Shown here: one piece after another, positions 8,132 through 15,317 of the stretch
How positions within the stretch are numbered: the stretch's first letter is position 1
Layout of the letters: every line of letters starts with the position of its first letter
Origin: Anaerolineae bacterium
GTDB taxonomy: Bacteria; Chloroflexota; Anaerolineae; Aggregatilineales; UBA2796
Length of the DNA stretch: 64,000 bases
Direction: 5' to 3'
Assembly (NCBI GenBank): GCA_019637615.1
Contig: JAHBVJ010000029.1
Coordinates: 1-64,000, forward strand
Notes under the pieces: generated by a model
Database searches by the model: none
Told to the model about the DNA's origin: nothing
The model's input: the letters and a program-made list of their open reading frames with translations, nothing else
Position numbers and translations under genes: made by a program

Positions 8132-9426
8132 CCCAACTTACCGATACACGGAATTCTACGACCAAGCCGCCTACCACCGAAACCATCCTGTATATCGAGG
8201 ATGATCCGGGCAGTCAACTGCTGGTCAAACGCGCTTTGAGCTTCGCGGGCTACAACGTGATCGTGGCCTCGCGTGGGCTGGAAGGCATCGACATGGCGAT
8301 CAAGCATCTGCCAGACTTGATCTTGACGGACATCAACCTGCCAGACCTATCGGGGCGCGAACTGACCACGCGGCTCCGCTCGGACTCGCGCTTCCGCACC
8401 ACGCCCATCGTGGCGCTGACGGCGCTGAGTCAGGCGGGCGAACGCGAAAAGGCGCTGGCGGCGGGCGCGACGGGCTACCTCACCAAGCCGGTAGACATCG
8501 ACAAGCTGCCCAAGCAGATGGAACGCTTCATGAAGGGCGAGAAGGAATCCGTCAGCCAAGAAGCGCTAGTGACTGCCCATCAAGCCTACAATCAGGAAGT
8601 CGTCACGCGGCTGGAAAGCAAAGTCCGTGAACTCGAAGAAAACAACGCCGAACTGCGTCGCCTCGATAAGATCAAGGACGACTTCATCCAGTTGACCGCC
8701 CATGAGCTGCGCACCCCGCTCACGCTGATGTATGGCTACAGTCGTCTGCTGCAAGAGTCCTCGATCTCCAAGCAGCTCCGCGACAGCAGCCCCGAATTGC
8801 AAACCGTGATCAACGGTATGGTCAGCTCGATTGAGCGCATGTCCGGCGTGATCAACGAAATCTTGATCGTTTCCCGCGTGGCGACGGGGCGAGTCGAACT
8901 CTCGCTCGGCCCCACCAACCTTGCCGAAGTGGTCGAACGCGTCGTCGGGGAATATGCCGAGGCCGCCAAGAGCCGCAAAATGCACATCAGCTTCAACAAG
9001 GCTCAGTGGCCTGTCAATATGCGTGCCGATGCCGAACTGCTGCGGCTGGCGATCAGCAATGTGGTCGGCAACGCCATCAAGTACACGCCCGATAATGGCA
9101 TCATCAACATGGTCGCGCGCACCAGTGGCAACACGGTCTTGGTCACCATTCAGGATACGGGCGTCGGCATCGCCAAAGACGATCAGCAGCGCATTTTTGA
9201 CCGCTTCTATACCACCAACAAGACTCAGCTTCACTCCACCAGCAAGACCAATTTCGGTGGCGGCGGGTTGGGGCTTGGCCTCGCCATCTGTCGTGGCATC
9301 ATCGAAGCACACGGCGGGCGCATCTGGGTGGAAAGCGATGGGCGCGACGACATCAAGCTCCCCGGCAGCACATTTTATATCGACCTCCCCATGCAAGCGC
9401 ATGGCACGGTGCGAACGGGAGCGTAA
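8128..9426 (+). CDS. Receiver-histidine kinase hybrid (REC-HisKA-HATPase)
   Basis: A cytoplasmic 432-residue kinase with no membrane segments. The receiver is at about 20-135 (ILYIEDDPGS, phospho-acceptor Asp in LILTDINLPD, Lys in YLTKPVD). A charged coiled-coil linker is at about 145-180. HisKA has its His in DDFIQLTAHELRTPL near 195. HATPase_c follows with N-box SNVVGNAIKYTP, DTGVGIAKDD and GGGLGLGLAIC. Its start overlaps the stop of the threonine synthase-receiver gene by four bases. The adjacent receiver fused to ThrC is the obvious candidate phospho-partner, which is inference. Confidence 0.93.
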   Translation: MTQLTDTRNSTTKPPTTETILYIEDDPGSQLLVKRALSFAGYNVIVASRGLEGIDMAIKHLPDLILTDINLPDLSGRELTTRLRSDSRFRTTPIVALTALSQAGEREKALAAGATGYLTKPVDIDKLPKQMERFMKGEKESVSQEALVTAHQAYNQEVVTRLESKVRELEENNAELRRLDKIKDDFIQLTAHELRTPLTLMYGYSRLLQESSISKQLRDSSPELQTVINGMVSSIERMSGVINEILIVSRVATGRVELSLGPTNLAEVVERVVGEYAEAAKSRKMHISFNKAQWPVNMRADAELLRLAISNVVGNAIKYTPDNGIINMVARTSGNTVLVTIQDTGVGIAKDDQQRIFDRFYTTNKTQLHSTSKTNFGGGGLGLGLAICRGIIEAHGGRIWVESDGRDDIKLPGSTFYIDLPMQAHGTVRTGA

Positions 9427-9432
9427 CGAAGG

Positions 9433-10476
9433 ATGCAGGGACGCAGCGATTCGGAAAACGCGGACTGGCGCAATCTAGCAACGGGTTTTTTGTCCCCGTT
9501 ATTTCTAGGGTTTGCGCCGGTGCTTGGCAAAATGGCCTATTCTGGCGGCTCCGATCCGTTCACCGTTGCGGCGACTCGCACCGTTATTGCCGCTGCCATC
9601 CTATGGGTGGTTTACGCGCTGTTTTTCCGCAAATACATCTACATCTATCCGGCAGGGCTGATCGGATGCATCGCCGTCGGCGCGATCAACGGCGTTGGCA
9701 GTCTGTTTTATTACAACGGGCTGCATTATGTCGATGCCTCGGTCGCGCAGTTGCTCAACGCCACCTATCTGATCTTCGTGGTCATCCTCGCGCGCCTCGG
9801 TGGTCATCACATCAACCGCCGCACGGTGCTGCGGGCGTTTTTGGCCTTGATCGCGGTGGCGTTGCTGACGGGCGGCGTGGCAGGGCGCATCAGTTGGGTC
9901 GGCGCGGCCTTGATGCTTGCCAATGCCTTCCTATTTGCCAGCACCTTCATGGTTAGCCAGCGCGTATTGTACGAAATGCCCTCGCCTACCGTCACGCTCT
10001 ATGTGCTGACGACAATGGCGGTGGTCGTGGTGATGGCGCGCCTCGTCTACCGCTTGGAATGGATACCGCAGTCCACCGAAGCCTTCGGCGCGATCTTTGC
10101 GCTCGGCGTGACGACGGCGCTCTCCCGCCTGACCTTGTTCTTCGGCATCAAGAAGATGGGCAGTCTGCAAACCGTGTTCTTAGGCATCTTCGAGACGGCG
10201 GTAGCCCTGTTCATGGCGGCGGCCTTCTTGGGCGAACGCCTGACGCCTGTGCAAGTGCTCGGCGTCGCCATCCTGATGGTCAGTTTGCTGCTCATCCGCC
10301 GCGATGACCTCTCGCCACAGCAGCGATCCGGCGAATCACCTCTGTTCAACATCGCCAGCATGAGCTTCAACAAAATCGCCTTCATGCAAGCCTTCGGCAA
10401 AGATGAAGCCCTCAAAATGACGCCCGACGAACTCGAACGCGTCCGCCAGATGATGCAAGCCCCGCCGCGCACGTAA
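9433..10476 (+). CDS. EamA/DMT-family transporter
   Basis: A 347-residue integral membrane protein with about ten hydrophobic segments arranged as two five-helix EamA repeats (FLGFAPVLGKMAY..., then AALMLANAFLFASTFMVSQ...). This superfamily exports amino acids and other metabolites. A soluble C-terminal tail (about residues 300-347, ending MTPDELERVRQMMQ) is unusual for the family. The gene starts 6 bases after the kinase stop and completes an operon with the threonine synthase fusion. Export of threonine, homoserine or a related metabolite is a reasonable inference but not demonstrated. Confidence 0.88.
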   Translation: MQGRSDSENADWRNLATGFLSPLFLGFAPVLGKMAYSGGSDPFTVAATRTVIAAAILWVVYALFFRKYIYIYPAGLIGCIAVGAINGVGSLFYYNGLHYVDASVAQLLNATYLIFVVILARLGGHHINRRTVLRAFLALIAVALLTGGVAGRISWVGAALMLANAFLFASTFMVSQRVLYEMPSPTVTLYVLTTMAVVVVMARLVYRLEWIPQSTEAFGAIFALGVTTALSRLTLFFGIKKMGSLQTVFLGIFETAVALFMAAAFLGERLTPVQVLGVAILMVSLLLIRRDDLSPQQRSGESPLFNIASMSFNKIAFMQAFGKDEALKMTPDELERVRQMMQAPPRT

Positions 10477-10492
10477 TTCTAGCGACCTATAC

Positions 10493-12538
10493 CTACATAC
10501 TTGCTTGCTCAGACCATACAGGAATATAAATCCGGAACGTGCTCCCGACGTTGAGTATGCTATCCACCTCAACCCGTCCTCCGTGCAGATCCATAACGCG
10601 CCGGACAATCGCCAACCCCAGTCCTGTTCCTTTAGCAGTGACGCGCGCCGTTTCACCACGAACGAAACGGTCAAAGATATATGGTAGTATCTGAGGATCA
10701 ATTCCCATGCCAGTGTCCTGCACTTCCCCGACGACGAACTCAGCGTGTCGGTACGTTCTCAGCGTTACCACCCCAGATTCCTGCGTGTACGCCAGCGCAT
10801 TCTCAATCAAGTTGACGATTACGCGGTACAGTTCGCTCTCACTGGCACGGATAGGTGGCACGTCTGGGTTCAGTTCAAGTACGAAATGCTGATCTTTACG
10901 TTCGGCAGCGGGGCGCATCGAGCGTTCTAGCACGGTCATTACCTGATTCAGATCAAGCGGCCCGAACGTCAATTCATACCCGCTGTCCAGCCGCACCATC
11001 GCCAAAACACTCTGAATCAGCTTATCCAGCAGCAGCACTTGGTCGTGGATATTCTGAATTCTGGCTTTCTGGTACGTCGGGTCTTGCATCCGTTCAAACA
11101 GGTACAAACTGGTTTTGATGATGGCAAGTGGGGTTTTGAGATCGTGGGACAAATTGCTGATGAATTCGGTCAGCAGGTTGGATCGCTCTCGATGCACGCT
11201 GATTTCAATCCGCTCCGCCTCTAATTGGCGTTGCAGCGTGAGATCAACGATGAAACAGATGAAGTCTTGAGATGACTTCCCTACGAAATTGCCAACCTGC
11301 AAGACCGGCACACGGTGCTGATCTTTGCAGATCAACTCTTTTTCCGCCGCGATGATCTCACTGTCAGGCGCATGTTCACCTGTCCGCAAGGTAGAGTCGA
11401 GATATTCTGGCGGCGTCATCGCGTTCAAATTGAGATGCGGGAGGTCGGCTCGGTCATACCCTGTTATGCGCAAGAATGCATCGTTTGCCTGACAAATATT
11501 CGTCCGATAGTCACCCATCACCACGCCAATATTGCTTGCCGTCGCCATCTCGTTGATCAGCTTAAAACGGGCTTCGTTAAGCTGCACTTGCTGTTGAGCG
11601 CGCATATAGCTGGTTACGTCACGGCTGATCCCGACCAGACCGATAATCTCGTTGTGTTCGTTCCGTAGCGGCACCTTGCTTGTCAGCATGACGACGGGGT
11701 CGCCTTCTGCCGAGACGTTCGGCTCCAGCATATTGATGATCGAGCGACCATCGCGGAAAATGCCTTGCTCTTCCTCGAAATATTTCTGCGCGAGATCGTG
11801 GGGAAAATAATCAAAATCCGTTTTGCCTAACATATCCGTTTCGCTGACCCCGCGCTTGCTAGTCTTCCACGAAGCTGTGTTCACCAGACTAAAGCGCGAT
11901 TGCGTATCCTTCACGAAAATGTAGTCATTGACGGTGTTAATGATAGTGTGCAGCAGATTGCGTTCATGCCGTAGTGCTTGCTCGGTGCGCTTTAACGTAC
12001 ATAGATGACCGAGCGATGACCCGTACAGCGTGAGGATATCGAAATCTTCCGCCGTCAGGGGACGTTGGTTCAGTAAGTTATCGACGGATACCCAGCCGAG
12101 CGCACGTACGCCGTCCCACAGCAGCGCAAGGGCATTCCAACCGCGTGCAATCGCTTCGTGGTTAGTGTTGAACAGGGGCGTGTCATCAAAATATTCAAGC
12201 GTGGAATGGTTTTCGAATGCGGCGGTCATAATGGCATTCTGACTGATCAGAATACGGCTATTGCGTTCATCCCGCACCTTGCCCTGTTCATCTGTCCCGA
12301 AAGAGCCTTCATAATAATCACCAGTTTCATCGAAGAAACCGATGCCCATGCGGTCAAACCCCAATCGGTGGATGCCCGCTTCGATTGCATCGTGACACAG
12401 ATCATCGATCGTGCTGCATCTAGTGAGTTCGGTAATGATGGCGTTTAGACGGCGCAACCGTTCATGGAGCGTATGAGTGGCGTCGCCAGTTTGCTGTGAT
12501 GCCTCTTGCGACGTTCCATCATCAGGTTTGTATTGCAC
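10493..12538 (-). CDS. GAF-PAS-PAS sensor histidine kinase
   Basis: A 681-residue soluble sensor kinase. An N-terminal GAF-like domain (about 25-190) is followed by two PAS domains (about 200-320 and 330-445). HisKA has its His in FISNLSHDLKTPLA. HATPase_c has NLIENALAYT, DTGMGIDP and GTGLGLAIVRRV. The start is a GTG at 12538; the frame is closed a little upstream and no better start exists. It converges on the EamA gene with 16 bases between stops. No response regulator is adjacent, so it is an orphan kinase. Confidence 0.9.
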   Translation of the reverse strand: MQYKPDDGTSQEASQQTGDATHTLHERLRRLNAIITELTRCSTIDDLCHDAIEAGIHRLGFDRMGIGFFDETGDYYEGSFGTDEQGKVRDERNSRILISQNAIMTAAFENHSTLEYFDDTPLFNTNHEAIARGWNALALLWDGVRALGWVSVDNLLNQRPLTAEDFDILTLYGSSLGHLCTLKRTEQALRHERNLLHTIINTVNDYIFVKDTQSRFSLVNTASWKTSKRGVSETDMLGKTDFDYFPHDLAQKYFEEEQGIFRDGRSIINMLEPNVSAEGDPVVMLTSKVPLRNEHNEIIGLVGISRDVTSYMRAQQQVQLNEARFKLINEMATASNIGVVMGDYRTNICQANDAFLRITGYDRADLPHLNLNAMTPPEYLDSTLRTGEHAPDSEIIAAEKELICKDQHRVPVLQVGNFVGKSSQDFICFIVDLTLQRQLEAERIEISVHRERSNLLTEFISNLSHDLKTPLAIIKTSLYLFERMQDPTYQKARIQNIHDQVLLLDKLIQSVLAMVRLDSGYELTFGPLDLNQVMTVLERSMRPAAERKDQHFVLELNPDVPPIRASESELYRVIVNLIENALAYTQESGVVTLRTYRHAEFVVGEVQDTGMGIDPQILPYIFDRFVRGETARVTAKGTGLGLAIVRRVMDLHGGRVEVDSILNVGSTFRIYIPVWSEQASM

Positions 12539-12782
12539 AGCAGCCTGCCCGGATGAGACCGATATGAATTAATATACACTAAGGCATTATAGCATTCTTA
12601 AGTGTTACAGACAGTTACGGGGGACGCGTTCTAACAACTCCTTTACCTAAACCAATTCACGATGTCTGTCGAGTGGGCACGACTGAGTTGTGAGTGAGGT
12701 GCAGGTACAGGAGTTGAGCAGGAGGTGCGCTACTTCGTTAGGAGGCGGTTACGAGCCAGATAAGCGCGGTTCGCCGTATCGT

Positions 12783-14021
12783 TCAACAGTAGAGCCGTAC
12801 ATCGCCAGACTCATGCGCGAAAAGCTGGTCAAGCCAGTCAAATACCACCAGATGCAGCAGGCGCAGATTATTCAACTGGCAATGAGCATCCGCGCCTTCA
12901 GCAGCCGTAAATTCGCGCAGCGTGACGTTGATCCCACGTTGGACGAAATTGTCGTAGACTTCGCGCGTCTGTCGTTTGAGTTCCGCTCCTTCCCCTTCAC
13001 TCATCAGAAACAGCGACGGGCAGGTGATCTTGGCGTAGTCCACCACACGGGCTTGCTCAAATACGCCTGAAATCGCGCTCTTGAAATCGGATGTACCGAA
13101 CTGCCATGCATACTTTGCCAGATTGATCTCGGCGCTCTCATTCAACGAACCGACAAGGCGCATCGTCAGATTGAGCAGCCATCCCGGCGTCTTCAACGCG
13201 CTGCCGAATTCGCGCGCAAACACGGTGGCGATGTCAAAAATCGGCGTCGCCGCGATCCACGCCTTGATCCGCGCGTCGGCAGCTGCCTGCGCCGTGAAGT
13301 ACCCGCCGCCGCTGACGCCGTACAGCGCGATCTGCTGCGGCTTCACTGCCGCGTGTGCCTCCAGCCAATCCAGCACGACGCGGATCGGGTAATCCATCGC
13401 TACTTGGAAATGCTGCCCGCGTGCTGGCATCATGCCCTGACCGGGCAAGTCAACCATCAGCACGTTATACCCACGTTTCCAGCCGGGGTAGCCCGCGAAG
13501 TAAAACAGGTCTTCGCGGTACGTATCCCCACCGCCGATCATCAACACCACAGGGCGCGGTTCCGCGTCGTGTTCCAGATAGTAGCCGGACAAAGTCGTCG
13601 CCTCGAAAGGGATTTCCATCGGCGTTATCGGCACACCCATGAGCTTGACACCTTCTTGAAAAGCCTTTTCCATGTTGCCGACCTGTTCAACGAAGTCGTG
13701 GGCTTGGGGATCAGTATAGTGCAGCGCCGCGCGATAGGCATACGCTGCTCCCAAGTAAAACTGCCCCGCCACTACGGGCTGCTTATGCGCCAGCAGCACG
13801 CTTGCACGCTCACGCTGATAGGCTCCCTGCTGGCGGAATCCTTCGCGCCACTGCGTCGGATCACCATCCTTGATGTCGTGGATCGCGTAAAAAACCTGCG
13901 CCGCCGACATGCCGATGATCTGCGTGATCCCGACTGCCCAATTGAACATGAAATCCATGTCTTGATTCTTGAAGCGCGTGTTGAATTTCTGCCGCTGTAA
14001 AATCGCCTCATTTTCGTTCAT
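12783..14021 (-). CDS. Alpha/beta hydrolase (FrsA/dihydropseudooxynicotine hydrolase-like)
   Basis: A 412-residue serine hydrolase with a large helical N-terminal lid domain (about 1-150) and an alpha/beta hydrolase core. The core has VVLMIGGGDTYREDL, VDLPGQGMMP and the nucleophile elbow YGVSGGGYF with Ser near residue 237. The lid-plus-core layout matches the PF06500 (DUF1100) esterase family. I chose the ATG at 14021 because GGAGG lies just upstream; the frame is also open from 14054. It is divergent from a TetR-family gene across a region with perfect palindromes, so TetR control is likely. The substrate is unknown. Confidence 0.85.
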   Translation of the reverse strand: MNENEAILQRQKFNTRFKNQDMDFMFNWAVGITQIIGMSAAQVFYAIHDIKDGDPTQWREGFRQQGAYQRERASVLLAHKQPVVAGQFYLGAAYAYRAALHYTDPQAHDFVEQVGNMEKAFQEGVKLMGVPITPMEIPFEATTLSGYYLEHDAEPRPVVLMIGGGDTYREDLFYFAGYPGWKRGYNVLMVDLPGQGMMPARGQHFQVAMDYPIRVVLDWLEAHAAVKPQQIALYGVSGGGYFTAQAAADARIKAWIAATPIFDIATVFAREFGSALKTPGWLLNLTMRLVGSLNESAEINLAKYAWQFGTSDFKSAISGVFEQARVVDYAKITCPSLFLMSEGEGAELKRQTREVYDNFVQRGINVTLREFTAAEGADAHCQLNNLRLLHLVVFDWLDQLFAHESGDVRLYC

Positions 14022-14065
14022 CGTTGGCCTCCGTTGCTGATAAATAACCATCATCTTGTTGAATA

Positions 14066-14082
14066 ATCAACATCATGTTGAT
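14066..14082. promoter_or_regulatory. Putative TetR operator, 17-base perfect palindrome
   Basis: ATCAACAT-C-ATGTTGAT is a perfect inverted repeat with 8-base arms around one central base. It lies between the divergent hydrolase and tetR genes. A partly overlapping weaker repeat, TGTTGA-ATAA-TCAACA, adjoins it at about 14057-14072. TetR-family repressors usually bind such palindromes in divergent promoters, so this is the best operator candidate for the adjacent regulator. Confidence 0.65.
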
Positions 14083-14097
14083 AAACTTGATGATAAT

Positions 14098-14113
14098 CTG
14101 AACAGAGGTTCAG
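14098..14113. promoter_or_regulatory. Second inverted repeat in the hydrolase/tetR intergenic region
   Basis: CTGAAC-AGAG-GTTCAG is a perfect 6-base-arm inverted repeat 16 bases beyond the main palindrome, with a different half-site. It may be a second regulator site or part of a tetR leader. Low certainty. Confidence 0.35.
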
Positions 14114-14165
14114 TCAATCACGAATTTCGGCTCCATGTTGAATAGTAAACAGGTGTCTAGCAACG

Positions 14166-14774
14166 ATGATGCAAGAGAAAAAACTAGACCGCCGTGCGCA
14201 GCGCACCCGCCGCGCTCTACGGGAAGCGCTGATCGCCTTGATCTTGGAAAGAGGCTACGAAGCTATCACCGTGCAGGAGATCACCGACCGTGCCGATCTC
14301 AATCGTGGCACTCTCTACCTGCACTACCGCGATAAGCACGACCTGTTGTTAGCGAGCAGCAACGATGCCTATAACGAGCTGTTGGCACAGTTTACGCCGA
14401 TCTCGCCAGATAACTTGACTCTGGACATCCCCGAACGGCATCTGATCATTGTTTTCCAGCACGTAGCGGCGAACGCAGATTTCTATCGCGTGATGTTGGG
14501 CGAACATGGTGTGGCGGCCTTCCTCACGCGGCTGCGCCATACCGTGACAGAGGTGGGGTTGGGGCGATTGCTGACCTTACAAAAACTGACTCCCACGCAG
14601 CCAGTGCCGTCTGATCTCATCGCGGCGCACGCGGGCAGCGCGATCATTGGTGTGATCGAGTGGTGGCTGGAGAACAACATGCCACTAGCGCCGGACATAC
14701 TGGCACGCTATACACTGGCGCTGACTATCGATGGCATCTACCAGACAATCGGCTTGGACAAGCCCTCCCAATAA
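14166..14774 (+). CDS. TetR/AcrR-family transcriptional regulator
   Basis: A 202-residue repressor. The N-terminal HTH (about 10-60) reads TRRALREALIALILERGYEA then ITVQEITDRADLNRGTLYLH, typical of TetR. The C-terminal ligand-binding domain is helical (TetR_C-like). It is divergent from the hydrolase gene, which it probably represses together with itself. ATG codons at 14166 and 14169 are both possible; there is no strong RBS. Confidence 0.92.
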   Translation: MMQEKKLDRRAQRTRRALREALIALILERGYEAITVQEITDRADLNRGTLYLHYRDKHDLLLASSNDAYNELLAQFTPISPDNLTLDIPERHLIIVFQHVAANADFYRVMLGEHGVAAFLTRLRHTVTEVGLGRLLTLQKLTPTQPVPSDLIAAHAGSAIIGVIEWWLENNMPLAPDILARYTLALTIDGIYQTIGLDKPSQ

Positions 14775-15317
14775 CTCATATACATTTCTAACAATTATGT
14801 TCTTGTATCTATGGGCGTTCTATGATAAACTCTACCTACTTCGAGTTTTGGGGAGGGCGCATGTTGAACACAACACAAATGACAACTCTGACCAGAATCC
14901 CTCACTTCTTCTGTTGGTGATCATGAATGATCCCGATCTGAGCAGCCAACGTGATCATCATCGTGATCATTGAGCGTGAGGAAAATCATGTTCGTGATCA
15001 TGCCTCCGAGCAGTAAACAGCACACCGATGATCACACAACCATCGCTCCATGATCATGTCATGATCACGAACGGGGTTGGCCTCAGCGAACGGCAAAACC
15101 TTGTACTTTCTGCTCACACCGTCCAGAATTCTTACACGACTTTTAGATTACACATATGCATCTCTGATACAGATGATGTTAGACTGTCTGGATACCACCA
15201 GAAGAGTCGAACGTGTGGAAGCAAAGGCGTTTGACGACATCGTTGCCACTATCATGTCCCCTCGACCGTTGTTGACGGGCATTCACGGTGGACACATGGA
15301 AAGGCTTTACTGTTATG
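14775..15317. other. Long intergenic region upstream of clpC-like gene
   Basis: 543 bases without a convincing gene. Its main content is the TGATCA cluster described separately (14918-15071). No CIRCE (TTAGCACTC-N9-GAGTGCTAA), HAIR or CtsR heptad sites were seen. The stretch after 15071 is AT-richer and should contain the clpC promoter, but I cannot assign it with confidence. Confidence 0.5.
14918..15071. promoter_or_regulatory. Cluster of seven TGATCA palindromes upstream of clpC
   Basis: TGATCA occurs at 14918, 14952, 14964, 14995, 15029, 15051 and 15062, seven times in about 150 bases. Several are extended to CGTGATCAT or ATGATCACG. TTCGTGATCATG (14991-15002) and CATGATCACGAA (15060-15071) are exact inverted copies of 12 bases. 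The density and extended context suggest multiple binding sites for a dimeric regulator, or a structured element, ahead of the ClpC-type chaperone gene. The binding protein is unknown. Confidence 0.6.

Noticed and set aside
14918..15071. CRISPR array
   Set aside because: The repeated unit is only a 6-10 base palindrome with irregular spacing; there are no constant repeats, spacers or cas genes anywhere in the window.
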